A stretch of 25,113 bases of DNA from positions 1 through 25,113 of the forward strand of contig CALCEJ010000080.1 in the NCBI GenBank assembly GCA_937900465.1, read 5' to 3'. Below are positions 1 through 9,600 of this stretch, one piece after another. The notes beneath the pieces were generated by a model, which saw nothing but the letters and a program-made list of their open reading frames with translations, was not told where the DNA came from and ran no database searches. Each line of letters starts with the position of its first letter. Within the stretch, counting starts at the first letter, position 1. The position numbers were made by a program, and so were the translations under genes. The stretch is from an uncultured Bacteroidales bacterium. Lineage in GTDB: Bacteria; Bacteroidota; Bacteroidia; Bacteroidales; UBA932.

Positions 1-28
1 ACGAGGTACGGGCTGCGGCTCCGGCCTG
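1..28. other. Unassigned left-edge sequence
   Basis: These bases precede the terminator hairpin. One plus-strand frame stays open until a TAG at 39-41, inside the hairpin stem, so this could be the extreme 3' end of an upstream plus-strand gene. It is too short to identify. Confidence 0.3.
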
Positions 29-66
29 TCCCCGGATGTAGAAATACGTCCGGGGATATTTTTTTT
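29..66 (+). terminator. Rho-independent terminator with GAAA tetraloop
   Basis: Bases 29-40 pair with 45-56 in a 12-bp stem (11 Watson-Crick pairs and one G-T pair) closed by a GAAA tetraloop. TAT and a run of T follow to 66. This is the strongest hairpin seen in the window. It would end plus-strand transcription entering from the left and insulate the GH26-like gene that starts a few bases later. Confidence 0.85.
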
Positions 67-69
67 GTG

Positions 70-78
70 TATATTTGC
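70..78 (+). promoter_or_regulatory. Bacteroidota -7 promoter element of the GH26-like gene
   Basis: TATATTTGC matches the Bacteroidota sigma-factor -7 consensus TAnnTTTG. It lies just after the T-run of the terminator. No clear TTG-type -33 element is present; that position falls in the terminator stem. Transcription would start about at the first ATG codons (82 or 88), giving little or no leader. Confidence 0.5.
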
Positions 79-81
79 ATT

Positions 82-1830
82 ATGAAAATGAGATGTTATC
101 ATATTATCTCCGTGATTTTGCTCCTTGGAGGCCTTGCGATTGGCTGTGAGAGAGAACATAACGAAAAGGAGACTTCGGACTATGGGAGTAATTCCGGAAA
201 GCAGACAGATACGACAGAGACTCAGCCTGTTGATACGGTAACTGTCCCTGATGACAGATACGTTTTCAATAACTATGCATCCGGATATTCAATTGCCGTC
301 CCTTCCGAGGATATGGTCCCGGATTCAACCCTTGCGCTGTATGGAATGGTCTTTAACTGGCCGGACTCGAAACTCCGTGTTACCTATGAGAGAGTTACCC
401 CGTACGAGCAGAATTCCCGCGGGTACGGAATTTATACGGGGGAGTGGCTTGACCGTTATATTTCCAATCAGGTCTATATCAATCAGAACGGACTCTCGTA
501 TTTTACTCCTGCGATCAAGAACGATACTTCCGTTCTTCCGGGCTTTGACGTTACGGTTTATTCAATCCTTGCGAAGGGTCTCAGCCGTCCGTATTACAGG
601 ATAGCGATTATCCGGAAGGAAGGACAATGGGCCCGGTTCGGGCTTCTGGTCTATAAAAGCGTCAACCCGGATGATGAAAAGTTTGACGGGATTCTTAGGA
701 GCTGGAGTGTTTTCACTCCCAGAGGCGGTGCGAGGAATTATCTCCCGGCCCAGCAGGCCCGTGAAAATCCGTCCTGGAATGATGAGACAAGGAATTATTA
801 CCGGAAGCTTCTGAACCAGAATACTCTTGATTTCGGGGTTTTTTCCGGTAGTATGACAACTCCGGACAAGAGCAATTACGAGTACAACTGGAATGTTATC
901 GAGAGCGAAAAGGAGCGTCTCCAGGGATCTGAGGGAATAGGCCATGATTATGATATAATGCCAACTTACAACCACCTTTCCTGGTACTCGGAAAAGCATT
1001 ACTTCCCTTCCGAAATGGCAGCGCATTTTGCTGGCGGAAATGGATTCAACGGGAAGCCGGTCCTTCAGTTCACGCTGCAGTACACAACGAATAACAATAA
1101 CGTAAATCCCTCTAATACAAGCAATTGCGTTACTCCAATGTTTGATATTCTCCGGGGGAAATACGATTCCGATTTCATCAAGCTTGCATCGGATGTCAAA
1201 GCCTACGGAAAACCTGTCATTTTCCGCCTTAACAATGAAATGAACACAGACTGGACCAGTTACTGCGGGATGATGACGCTACTTGATCCGGACATTTTCA
1301 TCGATACCTGGCGCTATCTTTACGATATCTTCGAGGAAAACGGCGTTGACAACTGCATCTGGCAGTTCAATCCTATTGCCGTAAGCTGTCCGTATTCGTA
1401 CTGGGGAGAGGATCTTGCGTACTATCCCGGAAATGATTATGTCCAGATGCTTGGCCTTACGAATTATGAGATGAACAACTCCGAATGGGGAGTCGAGTCT
1501 TTCAAGAGCCGGTACACTTATATATACGATAAGAGTTACTCTGTGTTCGGCAATATGCCCTGGATAATCGGTGAATTCGCCTGCGGTGCAGGAGGGGAGA
1601 CCAGCGGTGAGCTGGGAAGGTATCAGTCCAGGCAGGCGGAATGGGTCCGGGGTATGTTCAAGGACATAAAGAACAGAGAACCATATGCAGTTCCTATAAA
1701 AGGTGCAGTATGGTTCTCCTGTAACGACTACAGCGGTTCCGAAATAACTAATTACCTCCGTCTGGACGAAGACCTGACAGAAACCCTCGCCGCTTTCCGG
1801 GAGGGGTTCAGTTCTTTGGAATCGGAGTGA
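82..1830 (+). CDS. GH26-like glycoside hydrolase lipoprotein
   Basis: Predicted secreted lipoprotein of 582 aa, with a hydrophobic signal and lipobox ending at Cys22, then acidic residues typical of surface-exposed Bacteroidota lipoproteins. Residues about 50-215 form a domain I cannot assign firmly; its opening looks loosely PsbP/DUF1795-like. Residues about 250-575 resemble a clan-A TIM barrel of GH26 (mannanase/licheninase/xylanase type). The acid/base candidate is Glu386 in RLNNEMN and the nucleophile candidate is Glu498 in IIGEFACG. The residue before Glu386 is Asn, where GH26 enzymes usually have His. An in-frame GTG at 67 precedes the -7 box, so ATG 82 (or 88) is preferred. The gene converges on the Sus operon with no spacer. 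The family is likely; the substrate is unknown. Confidence 0.68.
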   Translation: MKMRCYHIISVILLLGGLAIGCEREHNEKETSDYGSNSGKQTDTTETQPVDTVTVPDDRYVFNNYASGYSIAVPSEDMVPDSTLALYGMVFNWPDSKLRVTYERVTPYEQNSRGYGIYTGEWLDRYISNQVYINQNGLSYFTPAIKNDTSVLPGFDVTVYSILAKGLSRPYYRIAIIRKEGQWARFGLLVYKSVNPDDEKFDGILRSWSVFTPRGGARNYLPAQQARENPSWNDETRNYYRKLLNQNTLDFGVFSGSMTTPDKSNYEYNWNVIESEKERLQGSEGIGHDYDIMPTYNHLSWYSEKHYFPSEMAAHFAGGNGFNGKPVLQFTLQYTTNNNNVNPSNTSNCVTPMFDILRGKYDSDFIKLASDVKAYGKPVIFRLNNEMNTDWTSYCGMMTLLDPDIFIDTWRYLYDIFEENGVDNCIWQFNPIAVSCPYSYWGEDLAYYPGNDYVQMLGLTNYEMNNSEWGVESFKSRYTYIYDKSYSVFGNMPWIIGEFACGAGGETSGELGRYQSRQAEWVRGMFKDIKNREPYAVPIKGAVWFSCNDYSGSEITNYLRLDEDLTETLAAFREGFSSLESE

Positions 1831-3156
1831 CTATTCGGGAAGAAAAGCGTATCCGTCGATCTTTGCCCGTTTGATGCCTTGGGTTATTTCATCCCAATAG
1901 GCGTTACCTATGGTATGACACAATTCAAAGACCATAAGACCGTCTGTCATCTTAAGACCGTAGTACACAAAATTTTCCACGTCGTAATTTGCGCCCGCGT
2001 CTGAGAATGACGCGTATTGCTTGCATTCCCCGTTCAGGCGGTATGTTCCGGTAGAAAGGAAATTGATATAGGGCGAACTGTTCTCAGGCAGCACTTTCTC
2101 CACATATGCTCCGTTTTGGAAAACGTCCAGCTGATCTGCAAACCCTGTCTTGTAGAAGTCGGGGGATGCCCACCAGTATGAACTCCAATAGTTCTTGGAC
2201 GGGGAGGCCCAGTTCTGGCCTGTAGAGAAATTAGCCCATGATCCGGCCCAGTATTCAAGGCTTACATCAGGCTTGATCGACTTAACACGGCTCCTGATTT
2301 CCCTGACATAGTCTTTAATAACCCAGCTGCGGAATTCCAGATACTGGTTCCAATATGGACCGTAGTGTTCGCCGGATCCATCAATGGACAGTACACAGGA
2401 GGGAAAATCTTCCACACTCTCGCCAAGATACTCCTCAAATGCCTTGTGAGAGGCTTCTGAATAGTCGCTGTAGTAGTCCTGCCAGCGGCAGTAATCCAGC
2501 ACCAGGGCATCGATATCGTAGTTTGTGACGACCTCTTCGCAGAGGTCCATGACCATAGACCGTACTTCCGGGAATACGGGGTTGAGGAAACCGAATTTCG
2601 AGGAGTCTTCCCTAATATCCTGAAGACCGTTTTTGGTGAGCTGCTGACAGTACTTGTCCTCAAATGTGGAATCCTTGTACTTGTAGTCTTCACCGATATC
2701 CCATGTCGGAAGAACGGTTAGGGCTGCTCCGATTTTCATATTCCTCGACCTGCATTCGTCGATGAAAACCTGGAGATAGTCAAAGTTATGGTCAGTTTTG
2801 TTGTAGGTAATCAGCTGGGGAAGAATCTTGCTGGGGTAGCAGGTGCCTCCCTGCATCATCTTGACTTCCAGAATGACCATATTCAGACCGCTGCCCTGGA
2901 TCTTGTCGAGAAAAGACCTTATGTTGGCGATATTTCTGAGACGGTGCCAGTTTATTGTTGCGCTGATCCACATAGACATATCTTTTTCGTTTCCGGTTGG
3001 AATGACTTCTTCCGGAGGAACGACAGGATCTACCTTTGTTGTATCCTGAGTGTTATCCGGCTCGGGCTCGGGATCAGGTATATCTTTGGAGCCGCATCCC
3101 GCTGCGAATAGCAGCGGAATGGCGGCGCAAAGAAAATGAATGAAGTACTTTTTCAT
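1831..3156 (-). CDS. GHL10-type (DUF187-like) glycoside hydrolase lipoprotein
   Basis: 441-aa lipoprotein (lipobox Cys21, then a Pro/Glu/Asp-rich linker). The body has the layout of the glycosyl-hydrolase-like 10 family: MWIS near the start, a segment with YPSK, a FDYLQVFIDEC helix, then LNPVFPEVR and DALVLDYCRW, the usual conserved Asp-containing strand of this TIM barrel. GHL10 proteins act on polysaccharides; E. coli DigH (YddW) of this group cleaves peptide-free peptidoglycan strands. The start is ATG at 3156, sharing one base with the upstream stop (TGATG). A TTG at 3159 is in frame but less likely. It is the last gene of the Sus operon, and its stop abuts the stop of the convergent GH26-like gene with no terminator between them. 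Family fairly sure, activity not. Confidence 0.72.
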   Translation of the reverse strand: MKKYFIHFLCAAIPLLFAAGCGSKDIPDPEPEPDNTQDTTKVDPVVPPEEVIPTGNEKDMSMWISATINWHRLRNIANIRSFLDKIQGSGLNMVILEVKMMQGGTCYPSKILPQLITYNKTDHNFDYLQVFIDECRSRNMKIGAALTVLPTWDIGEDYKYKDSTFEDKYCQQLTKNGLQDIREDSSKFGFLNPVFPEVRSMVMDLCEEVVTNYDIDALVLDYCRWQDYYSDYSEASHKAFEEYLGESVEDFPSCVLSIDGSGEHYGPYWNQYLEFRSWVIKDYVREIRSRVKSIKPDVSLEYWAGSWANFSTGQNWASPSKNYWSSYWWASPDFYKTGFADQLDVFQNGAYVEKVLPENSSPYINFLSTGTYRLNGECKQYASFSDAGANYDVENFVYYGLKMTDGLMVFELCHTIGNAYWDEITQGIKRAKIDGYAFLPE

Positions 3157-4568
3157 CAATAGATTACAGTAGTTATCTCGTACAGGGTAACGAATTCGGC
3201 AATTCCGTTGTCGTGTCCTCCGGAAACCATTGCTACGTATCCGACGTTGTTCTGAGCATCGAAAATGAATGCGACTGATGGAGCCTGCTGACTTCCGCCG
3301 AATGCCTGGGTGCGGAGAAGGTAGTGGCTGTCGTCCTCATTTGGATCGGTGACTGTCTGGATTGTAAGGTAAGTCAATCCCCAGGAAGTAGATGCTGTTG
3401 CAACATAGGGCTTGTCGCGGAGAGAGAATGCCCTGATATCGCCCACGGAGTAGTGACCGTACTGATGGTTTAATTCGGATTCTACATAGTAATGTCCATC
3501 ATCAATGCCGGTGCCATAGAGTACAATATCCTCCGACGCCTGCACACCCTTGCGGGCAAATACGCGATAGCCGTTATTGTTGCCCTGAGAGTCGCCGATA
3601 AACCACCAGCCGTTAACGTCAGAGCTTGCGGGGGAGATCATCTGTCCCCAGTTGCCGTCATTTCGTGGATAATCCGTATAGAATCCGGTCCATGATGGAT
3701 TAGCATAGTCTCCGTCCTTGAAAGAATAAACGTTGTGCAGTACAGGAGGTTCATTTGCATTGGAAATGAAGTTTAGAATGAAATCTCCCTTAACGTCTCC
3801 GCCGCAGGACATATAGCGGTAAGCTCCTCCCATAGGTCCGTCATTGATAGCCTCCAGCAACTTGGTGGGCGCTTTGTCCCATCCGTCCAGCCATGCATAG
3901 ACGTAGAAGTTGATGGCTTCAGTCGATCCTTCGTTAGAGGTGCACATTGAACCGATTATGATACCGTTCTCGTCGTTCGTAACATTACGGAGTTTGCTGA
4001 CTTCGCACCCGTCCATGTTAAGTGTGCCCACCAGTTGTGCATCCTCACGTGATACGACATTTCCATCGACATAAACGATGTAATCAGCGGTGGCAAATCC
4101 AACGTTGGGCCCCTGGTTGTTGACGTAGGTGAGATTTGCGGCAGATGCCTTTTTCTCCCAAGCCTGCTCGCAGGTTATTGAAAGTGTGCCCTCGGTAGCA
4201 GAAACGTTATACGTGGTAGAATGGGCTTCGTCCTCGGAAACTACGATAATGGTAAACCCTTCTACGAGATCATAAGTGACATCTTCCTTAATGTTTGTCT
4301 TTGCTCCTGTGGATACTTTTGCTTCAAGCAGAACGGTCTTGTACAGATCGGCTTCGTCCTTTGCATAGTAGAAATCCGCGGATGGATTGTCGTCGTTGTG
4401 GACGGTGGCAAAATCAGAGAAAGCGGGGGTGATGATTGCTTTCAGGGCAATCAGTCTTGCTTCGGAGTTCCTGGTATCCTCCTCTTTCTTCCCTTCATCT
4501 TTTTCCTTGCAGGAGAAAACTGCTGCAAGTGTCAGAAGGGATGCAAAAATGCAGAAAAACTTTTTCAT
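3156..4568 (-). CDS. SusE/SGBP-like surface lipoprotein, DUF5018-like N-terminus
   Basis: 470-aa lipoprotein with lipobox Cys20 followed by a strongly charged stretch (KEKDEGKKEED), which fits outer-surface export. Residues about 35-135 look like a beta-sandwich of the DUF5018 type, ending with the common pattern hydrophobic-I-V then Tyr-x-Val. The rest (about 140-470) is rich in Gly, Tyr, Trp and Asn and resembles the beta-rich glycan-binding C-terminal halves of SusE/SusF-like proteins. No catalytic motif is seen. It probably holds the target glycan at the cell surface for SusC/SusD. It lies 21 bp after the small lipoprotein gene and overlaps the next gene by one base. The binding role is inferred from position and composition. 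Confidence 0.65.
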   Translation of the reverse strand: MKKFFCIFASLLTLAAVFSCKEKDEGKKEEDTRNSEARLIALKAIITPAFSDFATVHNDDNPSADFYYAKDEADLYKTVLLEAKVSTGAKTNIKEDVTYDLVEGFTIIVVSEDEAHSTTYNVSATEGTLSITCEQAWEKKASAANLTYVNNQGPNVGFATADYIVYVDGNVVSREDAQLVGTLNMDGCEVSKLRNVTNDENGIIIGSMCTSNEGSTEAINFYVYAWLDGWDKAPTKLLEAINDGPMGGAYRYMSCGGDVKGDFILNFISNANEPPVLHNVYSFKDGDYANPSWTGFYTDYPRNDGNWGQMISPASSDVNGWWFIGDSQGNNNGYRVFARKGVQASEDIVLYGTGIDDGHYYVESELNHQYGHYSVGDIRAFSLRDKPYVATASTSWGLTYLTIQTVTDPNEDDSHYLLRTQAFGGSQQAPSVAFIFDAQNNVGYVAMVSGGHDNGIAEFVTLYEITTVIY

Positions 4569-4589
4569 TGGGGTTGTGTATTTATTGGT

Positions 4590-4988
4590 TTATCTTTCAA
4601 ATGATGCTGTAATCGTATATTTTTTTGATTTCCCGGTCATATTTGCAGTGACGGTAATCTCAAGGCTCCTGTCGATTATATCGTGGAGTCCCAGGAGACT
4701 TGGGGAGACGAAGGCGTCATAGGCCAGGTTAGCGCTTAGCTTCACTTTCGTTGGGACTCCGTCCTTGTCTTTCCAGTAACGGGCCTGTTCCCGCGGGATG
4801 GAGAAACTGATGGTCCCGTTATCCTGATCTATGTCCCCGACAAGTTGTTTGGCGACAGTCGAAAGGGGGGTGACCATATACATTGCGTGGACGGTGCAGT
4901 CATCGTGGACATATTCCTCATCCGGCTTTGCACAGGAAGAGAAAGCCACGAGGATAAATGACAAAGTTAAATAGAGTATCTTTTTCAT
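4590..4988 (-). CDS. Small DUF5018-like lipoprotein downstream of SusD
   Basis: 132-aa lipoprotein with lipobox Cys19 and acidic residues after it. The mature part looks like a single beta-sandwich, ending in SLEITVTANMTGKSKKYTI, a pattern shared with the N-terminal domain of the following 470-aa lipoprotein. The start is ATG at 4988, which overlaps the SusD stop by one base (TAATG). An in-frame ATG at 4994 lies inside susD and is less likely. It is probably an accessory glycan-binding or scaffold lipoprotein of the SusCD complex, but no function can be shown from sequence. Confidence 0.6.
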   Translation of the reverse strand: MKKILYLTLSFILVAFSSCAKPDEEYVHDDCTVHAMYMVTPLSTVAKQLVGDIDQDNGTISFSIPREQARYWKDKDGVPTKVKLSANLAYDAFVSPSLLGLHDIIDRSLEITVTANMTGKSKKYTITASFER

Positions 4989-6649
4989 TACCATTCCGGA
5001 TTATTGTCATTAATGTCAATTGCATTATTGTTCGTCCTTTCTGAAAGCGGAATTGCGAAAGCATAGTAACGCTCGTGGAATATACGGGGGACACCGGCAT
5101 CCACCTCGATGCGTTTGTATGTAAAAGACCCGTCGGTGTTAACGGTTACATCAACACCGTGCATAAGGGCTCCGCCAAGAACTGTTTCGGCCAGGCGCCA
5201 GCGACGAAGATCCCAATAACGGAGACCTTCTCCGGCAAGTTCAACCATTCTTTCGTGCCTGATCCACTTCATGAACTCATCCTTGTCAGTAGTGGCTCTC
5301 GGAAGGAGGCCGACCCTGGCCCTGACCTCGTTGAGGGGTGCTGCTGCAGCGGGAAGATCATTCAGATTTGCGAGTGCCTCTGCCTTGTTCAAAAGGACTT
5401 CAGCATAGCGGAGATGGATTCCGAAGTGGGAACTGCCTTTGGTCTCCCAGTTGGTGTCATTTTCAGTAATGAATTTGCGGAAGTAATAGCCTGTTGGGGT
5501 AGATGTTGTCCCGCTTGTCTGGCGGTAATCCTGTCGGGCATCCTCACCGGGATTCCCGTCAGCATCGACTTTGTACACCTGTATCCTTCTTCCCTCCCAT
5601 GGAGCGTCATTATACAGGATTGAAGCGTAGAAGCGCGGTTCACGCCCCGTATATGGATCCGTATTCTGAGTATCCCAGTCAAAGGGAGTGCTGTCTGCAT
5701 TTTCATATTCATCGGCCATTTCCGCGGTAGGACAGAGTTCGCCGTACACGCTTATGTCGCCGTGATACTTGCTGTCCCCGGAAGGTCTGAAGAAAACATC
5801 TGCCCTATGGGAAACGACTCCGTCCTTGGTGAAATCTATTGTAATGAGATTTTCGTTGTTGTGGGCATTTGATTCTGCGAAGACGGAAGCATAGTTGTCA
5901 AGGAGGGCTCCTCCGTATTTCTTGCAGGAATCGGCAGCATTGACGGCTTCCTGCCACTGCTCAGCATAGAGGGCTATTCTGGACAGGAATCCGAAAACGG
6001 CTTTTTTGTCAAGTCTCCCTGTCTCAATTGCAGAAACGGGTATATCTGCAGCAGAGAGTTTAAGGTCATCGATAAGGAACTGCCAGCATTCGGCGGGGGA
6101 AGAAAGTGGCTTGTCATTGCCTTCGGGACCTTCGACCTTAGTCCTTAAAATGCACCTTCCATATACGCGCAGCAACTGCCAGTATGCGAAATCCCTGACA
6201 AATCGTGCTTCTGCGCATCGGGTGGAGATAAAACTGGCCGAGAAACGGTCCGCATATGTCTGCGAAAGATCCCTGATGAATTCGTTGACGCGGCGAATCT
6301 CAGTGTAGCAGCCGGTCCAGCACTCGAAGCAGCCGGCACTGTTGGAGTCGAAGGATGATTCTTGTTGGTTGACCTGATTGTAACCCTGGCCGTACTGGTT
6401 CCAGGAACCGCTTTTCAGAAGGTCGGCATATGCGTCAGTGTATGTCGCAGCGTTACTGTTATATGATTCTACATTATTCTTCAGGTATGCGTACAGCCCG
6501 TACAGATAGTGGTCCACGGAACTCTCTGAAGAAAAGACCGTATTAGCGTCGAACTTGGTTGAAGGATCAAGATCCAGGGACCAGCTGCAGGAGGTCAGGG
6601 AAAGCATTATCACTGCTCCCGTCAGTATTATGTTCTTTACAGTATTCAT
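4988..6649 (-). CDS. SusD/RagB-family glycan-binding lipoprotein
   Basis: 553-aa outer-membrane lipoprotein (lipobox Cys21) of the SusD/RagB family, the lid that binds the glycan above the SusC channel. Seen are the N-terminal LDLDPSTKFDANTVF segment with the following YLYGLYAYL helix, TPR-like helices through the middle, and the C-terminal family signature RHERMVELAGEGLRYWDLRRW. Length is normal for the family (about 500-600 aa). It lies 20 bp after susC and has a strong purine-rich ribosome-binding site, unusual for this phylum. It is translationally coupled to the small lipoprotein downstream. Confidence 0.95.
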   Translation of the reverse strand: MNTVKNIILTGAVIMLSLTSCSWSLDLDPSTKFDANTVFSSESSVDHYLYGLYAYLKNNVESYNSNAATYTDAYADLLKSGSWNQYGQGYNQVNQQESSFDSNSAGCFECWTGCYTEIRRVNEFIRDLSQTYADRFSASFISTRCAEARFVRDFAYWQLLRVYGRCILRTKVEGPEGNDKPLSSPAECWQFLIDDLKLSAADIPVSAIETGRLDKKAVFGFLSRIALYAEQWQEAVNAADSCKKYGGALLDNYASVFAESNAHNNENLITIDFTKDGVVSHRADVFFRPSGDSKYHGDISVYGELCPTAEMADEYENADSTPFDWDTQNTDPYTGREPRFYASILYNDAPWEGRRIQVYKVDADGNPGEDARQDYRQTSGTTSTPTGYYFRKFITENDTNWETKGSSHFGIHLRYAEVLLNKAEALANLNDLPAAAAPLNEVRARVGLLPRATTDKDEFMKWIRHERMVELAGEGLRYWDLRRWRLAETVLGGALMHGVDVTVNTDGSFTYKRIEVDAGVPRIFHERYYAFAIPLSERTNNNAIDINDNNPEW

Positions 6650-6658
6650 ATCGGTTCT

Positions 6659-6663
6659 CCTCC
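6659..6663 (-). promoter_or_regulatory. Strong Shine-Dalgarno site of susD
   Basis: On the minus strand the 20-bp susC-susD gap reads GGGAGGAGAACCGAT before ATG, with GGAGG about 9 bases from the start. Bacteroidota genes often lack clear Shine-Dalgarno sites, so this one probably supports high SusD translation. Confidence 0.6.
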
Positions 6664-6669
6664 CTTTTC

Positions 6670-9600
6670 CTAGAATGTTATGTTAGCCCCCAGACTGAAA
6701 GTCATCTGCTGGGGATAGTAACCGTTGTTGACCCCCGGATTTTCCGGATCCAGGTACTTGAAATGACTCAGAGTCAGAAGGTTTGTTCCGGCAAGGTATA
6801 TTGCCGCGCTGCTGATTCCAGCCTTTCGGACCAACTCCGGGGATAGATTGTAACTCAGTTGGACATTTTTGATCCTGAGGTAACTTCCGTCCACAATCCA
6901 CCAGTCCGAAGCCCATGCATTCAAGGCATTCGTCGATGCGGAGAGCCTCGGATACTTCGCGTCCGTATGGTCCGGGGTCCATGCATCTTCGACAAGGTAG
7001 AGGACTGAATTGCCATTACCGTAGAACGCCCTGGTAAAGATTGTGTTGTCAGTTGTATTGTTGTAAGCGCCGGAAAGGTTGTAATCGCAGAGGGTTGCTC
7101 CCTGCAGCAGCGCTGAAAGTGTCCAGTTATACCAGCTAACGTCCAGATTGTAGGAGAATGTCATTTCGGGGATAGAACTGCGTCCGATCTTGATGTAGTC
7201 CCCTCTGGAATCGATAATGCCATCCCCGTTAATGTCTTCATACATCAAGGCGCCTTTTTCTACGTAGCCGCTGGGAGCTTTGGGATAAGAGGCGACTTCT
7301 TCGTCCGTCTGGAAGAATCCAAGGGCGTGGAAGCCGTATTTTGCCCCGAGAGGCTCCCCGAGGACGGGCCTGTATGACGGATGATTGTCAGTGATTCTTC
7401 GGCTCAGGACCCTGTTTCTGGACCATGATACCATCCCTGACATTGAGTATGACAATCCATTCGAGAACCAGTTGTCATGCCGTATGGAAAGCTCGAATCC
7501 GCGGTTGTCCATCCTTCCGGAATTCATCCACGTAGGATAGAATCCGCCGAGGGAAGGAGAGTACGTACCAATACTGTCGTACTCGAGGATGTTTGTGGTG
7601 TACTTATAATATACGTCGCCTTCGACGGTAAGTTTCTTATCGAGGAACGTGCCCTCGAATCCGGTATTGAAAGTCTGGGTATGAGACCATGAGAGGTCAG
7701 GATATACATAACCGCCGGAGTAGAAGGCAGACTGGGCTCTGGAACCGATGACAAAGGAATTGTCGCGGCTGGAAGAAGAAGAGTAGTTAGTCCTCCAAAG
7801 ATAGGGGTCGATACTGTCGTCTCCGAGAACGCCGTAGGATACCTTCAGTTTGAGAAAGTCAAGCCAGGATGAGGCTCCGGACAAAAACTCTTCCTTGGAA
7901 AGCACCCATCCGAGCGCGAACGAAGGGAATATTCCCCATCGGTTTTCATTTGAAAACTTGTATGATGCATCCTCTCTGAGGGTTACTTCCGCAAGGTAGC
8001 GTCCGTCATATACGTATGTGAGCCTTTCCGCAAAGCCTGCGCGGCCATAGTTGTCAAATGAGCCGCTGGACGGGGTGGAAAGGTCAGGCGCAAGAGAGAT
8101 GTCCATAGGAGAGGAGGTGAAGTAGCCTCTACCTGTTGCCGTCATGGTATCGCTGTAGGACCTGAGACTCTCGAACAGTCCGGTGAAGGAGATGCTGTGC
8201 TTTCCGAATGTCCGCGCATAGTCAAGCTGGGGACGTATTGTCATTTTCCATCCCCAGGAGGCTGATTTGTTGAATGAAATCAGGCTGATTCCCATCGATA
8301 CCATAGGGGTCAGAGTCATCGTCGTAGGCTCAAGTCCATAAAGTTTGAAAGGTGTCATCAGCTGTCTGTCCAGTGTGTTCGAATAGTCGTAGGCGAAATT
8401 GACGGAGGCCTTGAGTCCTTTCAGAAGTTCAATGTTCCGGAAATCGTATTCCAACTTGGTGGACAGTTCCACGTTGTACCGTTTCTGATTCTGGTTCCCG
8501 GATTCAGTGAGGGCGGCAAGGGGAGTCCTCGTATAGGTGCCGTTGTGGAATCCTACTGCGATTCCGTCAGGAGCGTATGATTGTAGAAGGGGAATGGCGT
8601 AGTATGCCTGAGTAATAGGGCTGAATTCCGCAGGACGGGTGCTGCCCTGATCGTCATAACCTGTTGCAAAACTGTATCCGGGTTTATTCCTGTTGGAGAA
8701 GTTTCCTGAGAGGTTAAGCCCGAAAACCAGACCGTCAGCAAGATTGACGTCCAGATTCGTCCTGACGTTGTACCTTGCGAAGTCAGTCATTTTAAGGATG
8801 CCGTCCTGGTCCATAAGGCCAAGACTTGCGTAATAGCGTATCCTTTCATTTCCTCCGTTCAGGGAGATGTTGTGCTGATGAGTGAAACCGAAGGGTTTGT
8901 ATATCTCAGCAAGGTGATTAACGTCGCCAAGAATCCCCAGGGCCTCCAGTTTTTGAAGATTCTCCTCAGTCCAGTACGGTGCCTGCCCGTCCAGTTCCAT
9001 TGCCTTGTTGTGATAATAGACATACTGTTCTGCGTTGCAGAACTCCGGGACTGCGGTATTGGTTGTGAATGTAGCGGAACCGTTGTAGGATATTCTGGGA
9101 CGGCCTGTGGCTCCGCTCTTTGTGGTTACGATAATAACACCGTTGGCTCCTTTAACTCCGTAGATTGATGCCGTTGCGGCATCCTTAAGGACTGATACGG
9201 AAGCAATGTCGGAAGGGTTCAGGTACGTGAAATTGCGTTCGATGCCATCTACGATGCAAAGCGGAGCGGAATCCCCGTTGAAGGTTGTGATACCTCTGAC
9301 CAGCATTCTTGTCTGGTCTTCTCCAGGGGTTCCGGTTGTCTGGATGTTGGTCATGCCGGCGAGTCTTCCGGTAAGCATGTTCTGCAGGTTCGTTACCGGG
9401 GCCTTGTCGATATCTTTCGCGGTAACCTGGGAAACACTGCCCACGAGATACTCCTTCCTCTGGGAGCCGTATCCGACGACTACTACTTCATCAAGGAACT
9501 CTTCGTCCGGTTCCATATGGACATTGACGGATGTCCTGTCCTGGACTTTGATTTCGATATCCCTGTAGCCGATCATAGAGAACAGAAGAATATCACCGCG

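Noticed and set aside
1677..1717. Inverted repeat AGAACCATA/TATGGTTCT near the end of the GH26-like gene
   Set aside because: It has a perfect 9-bp stem but a 23-base loop and no T-run, and lies within well-formed coding sequence. A terminator or control role is not supported.
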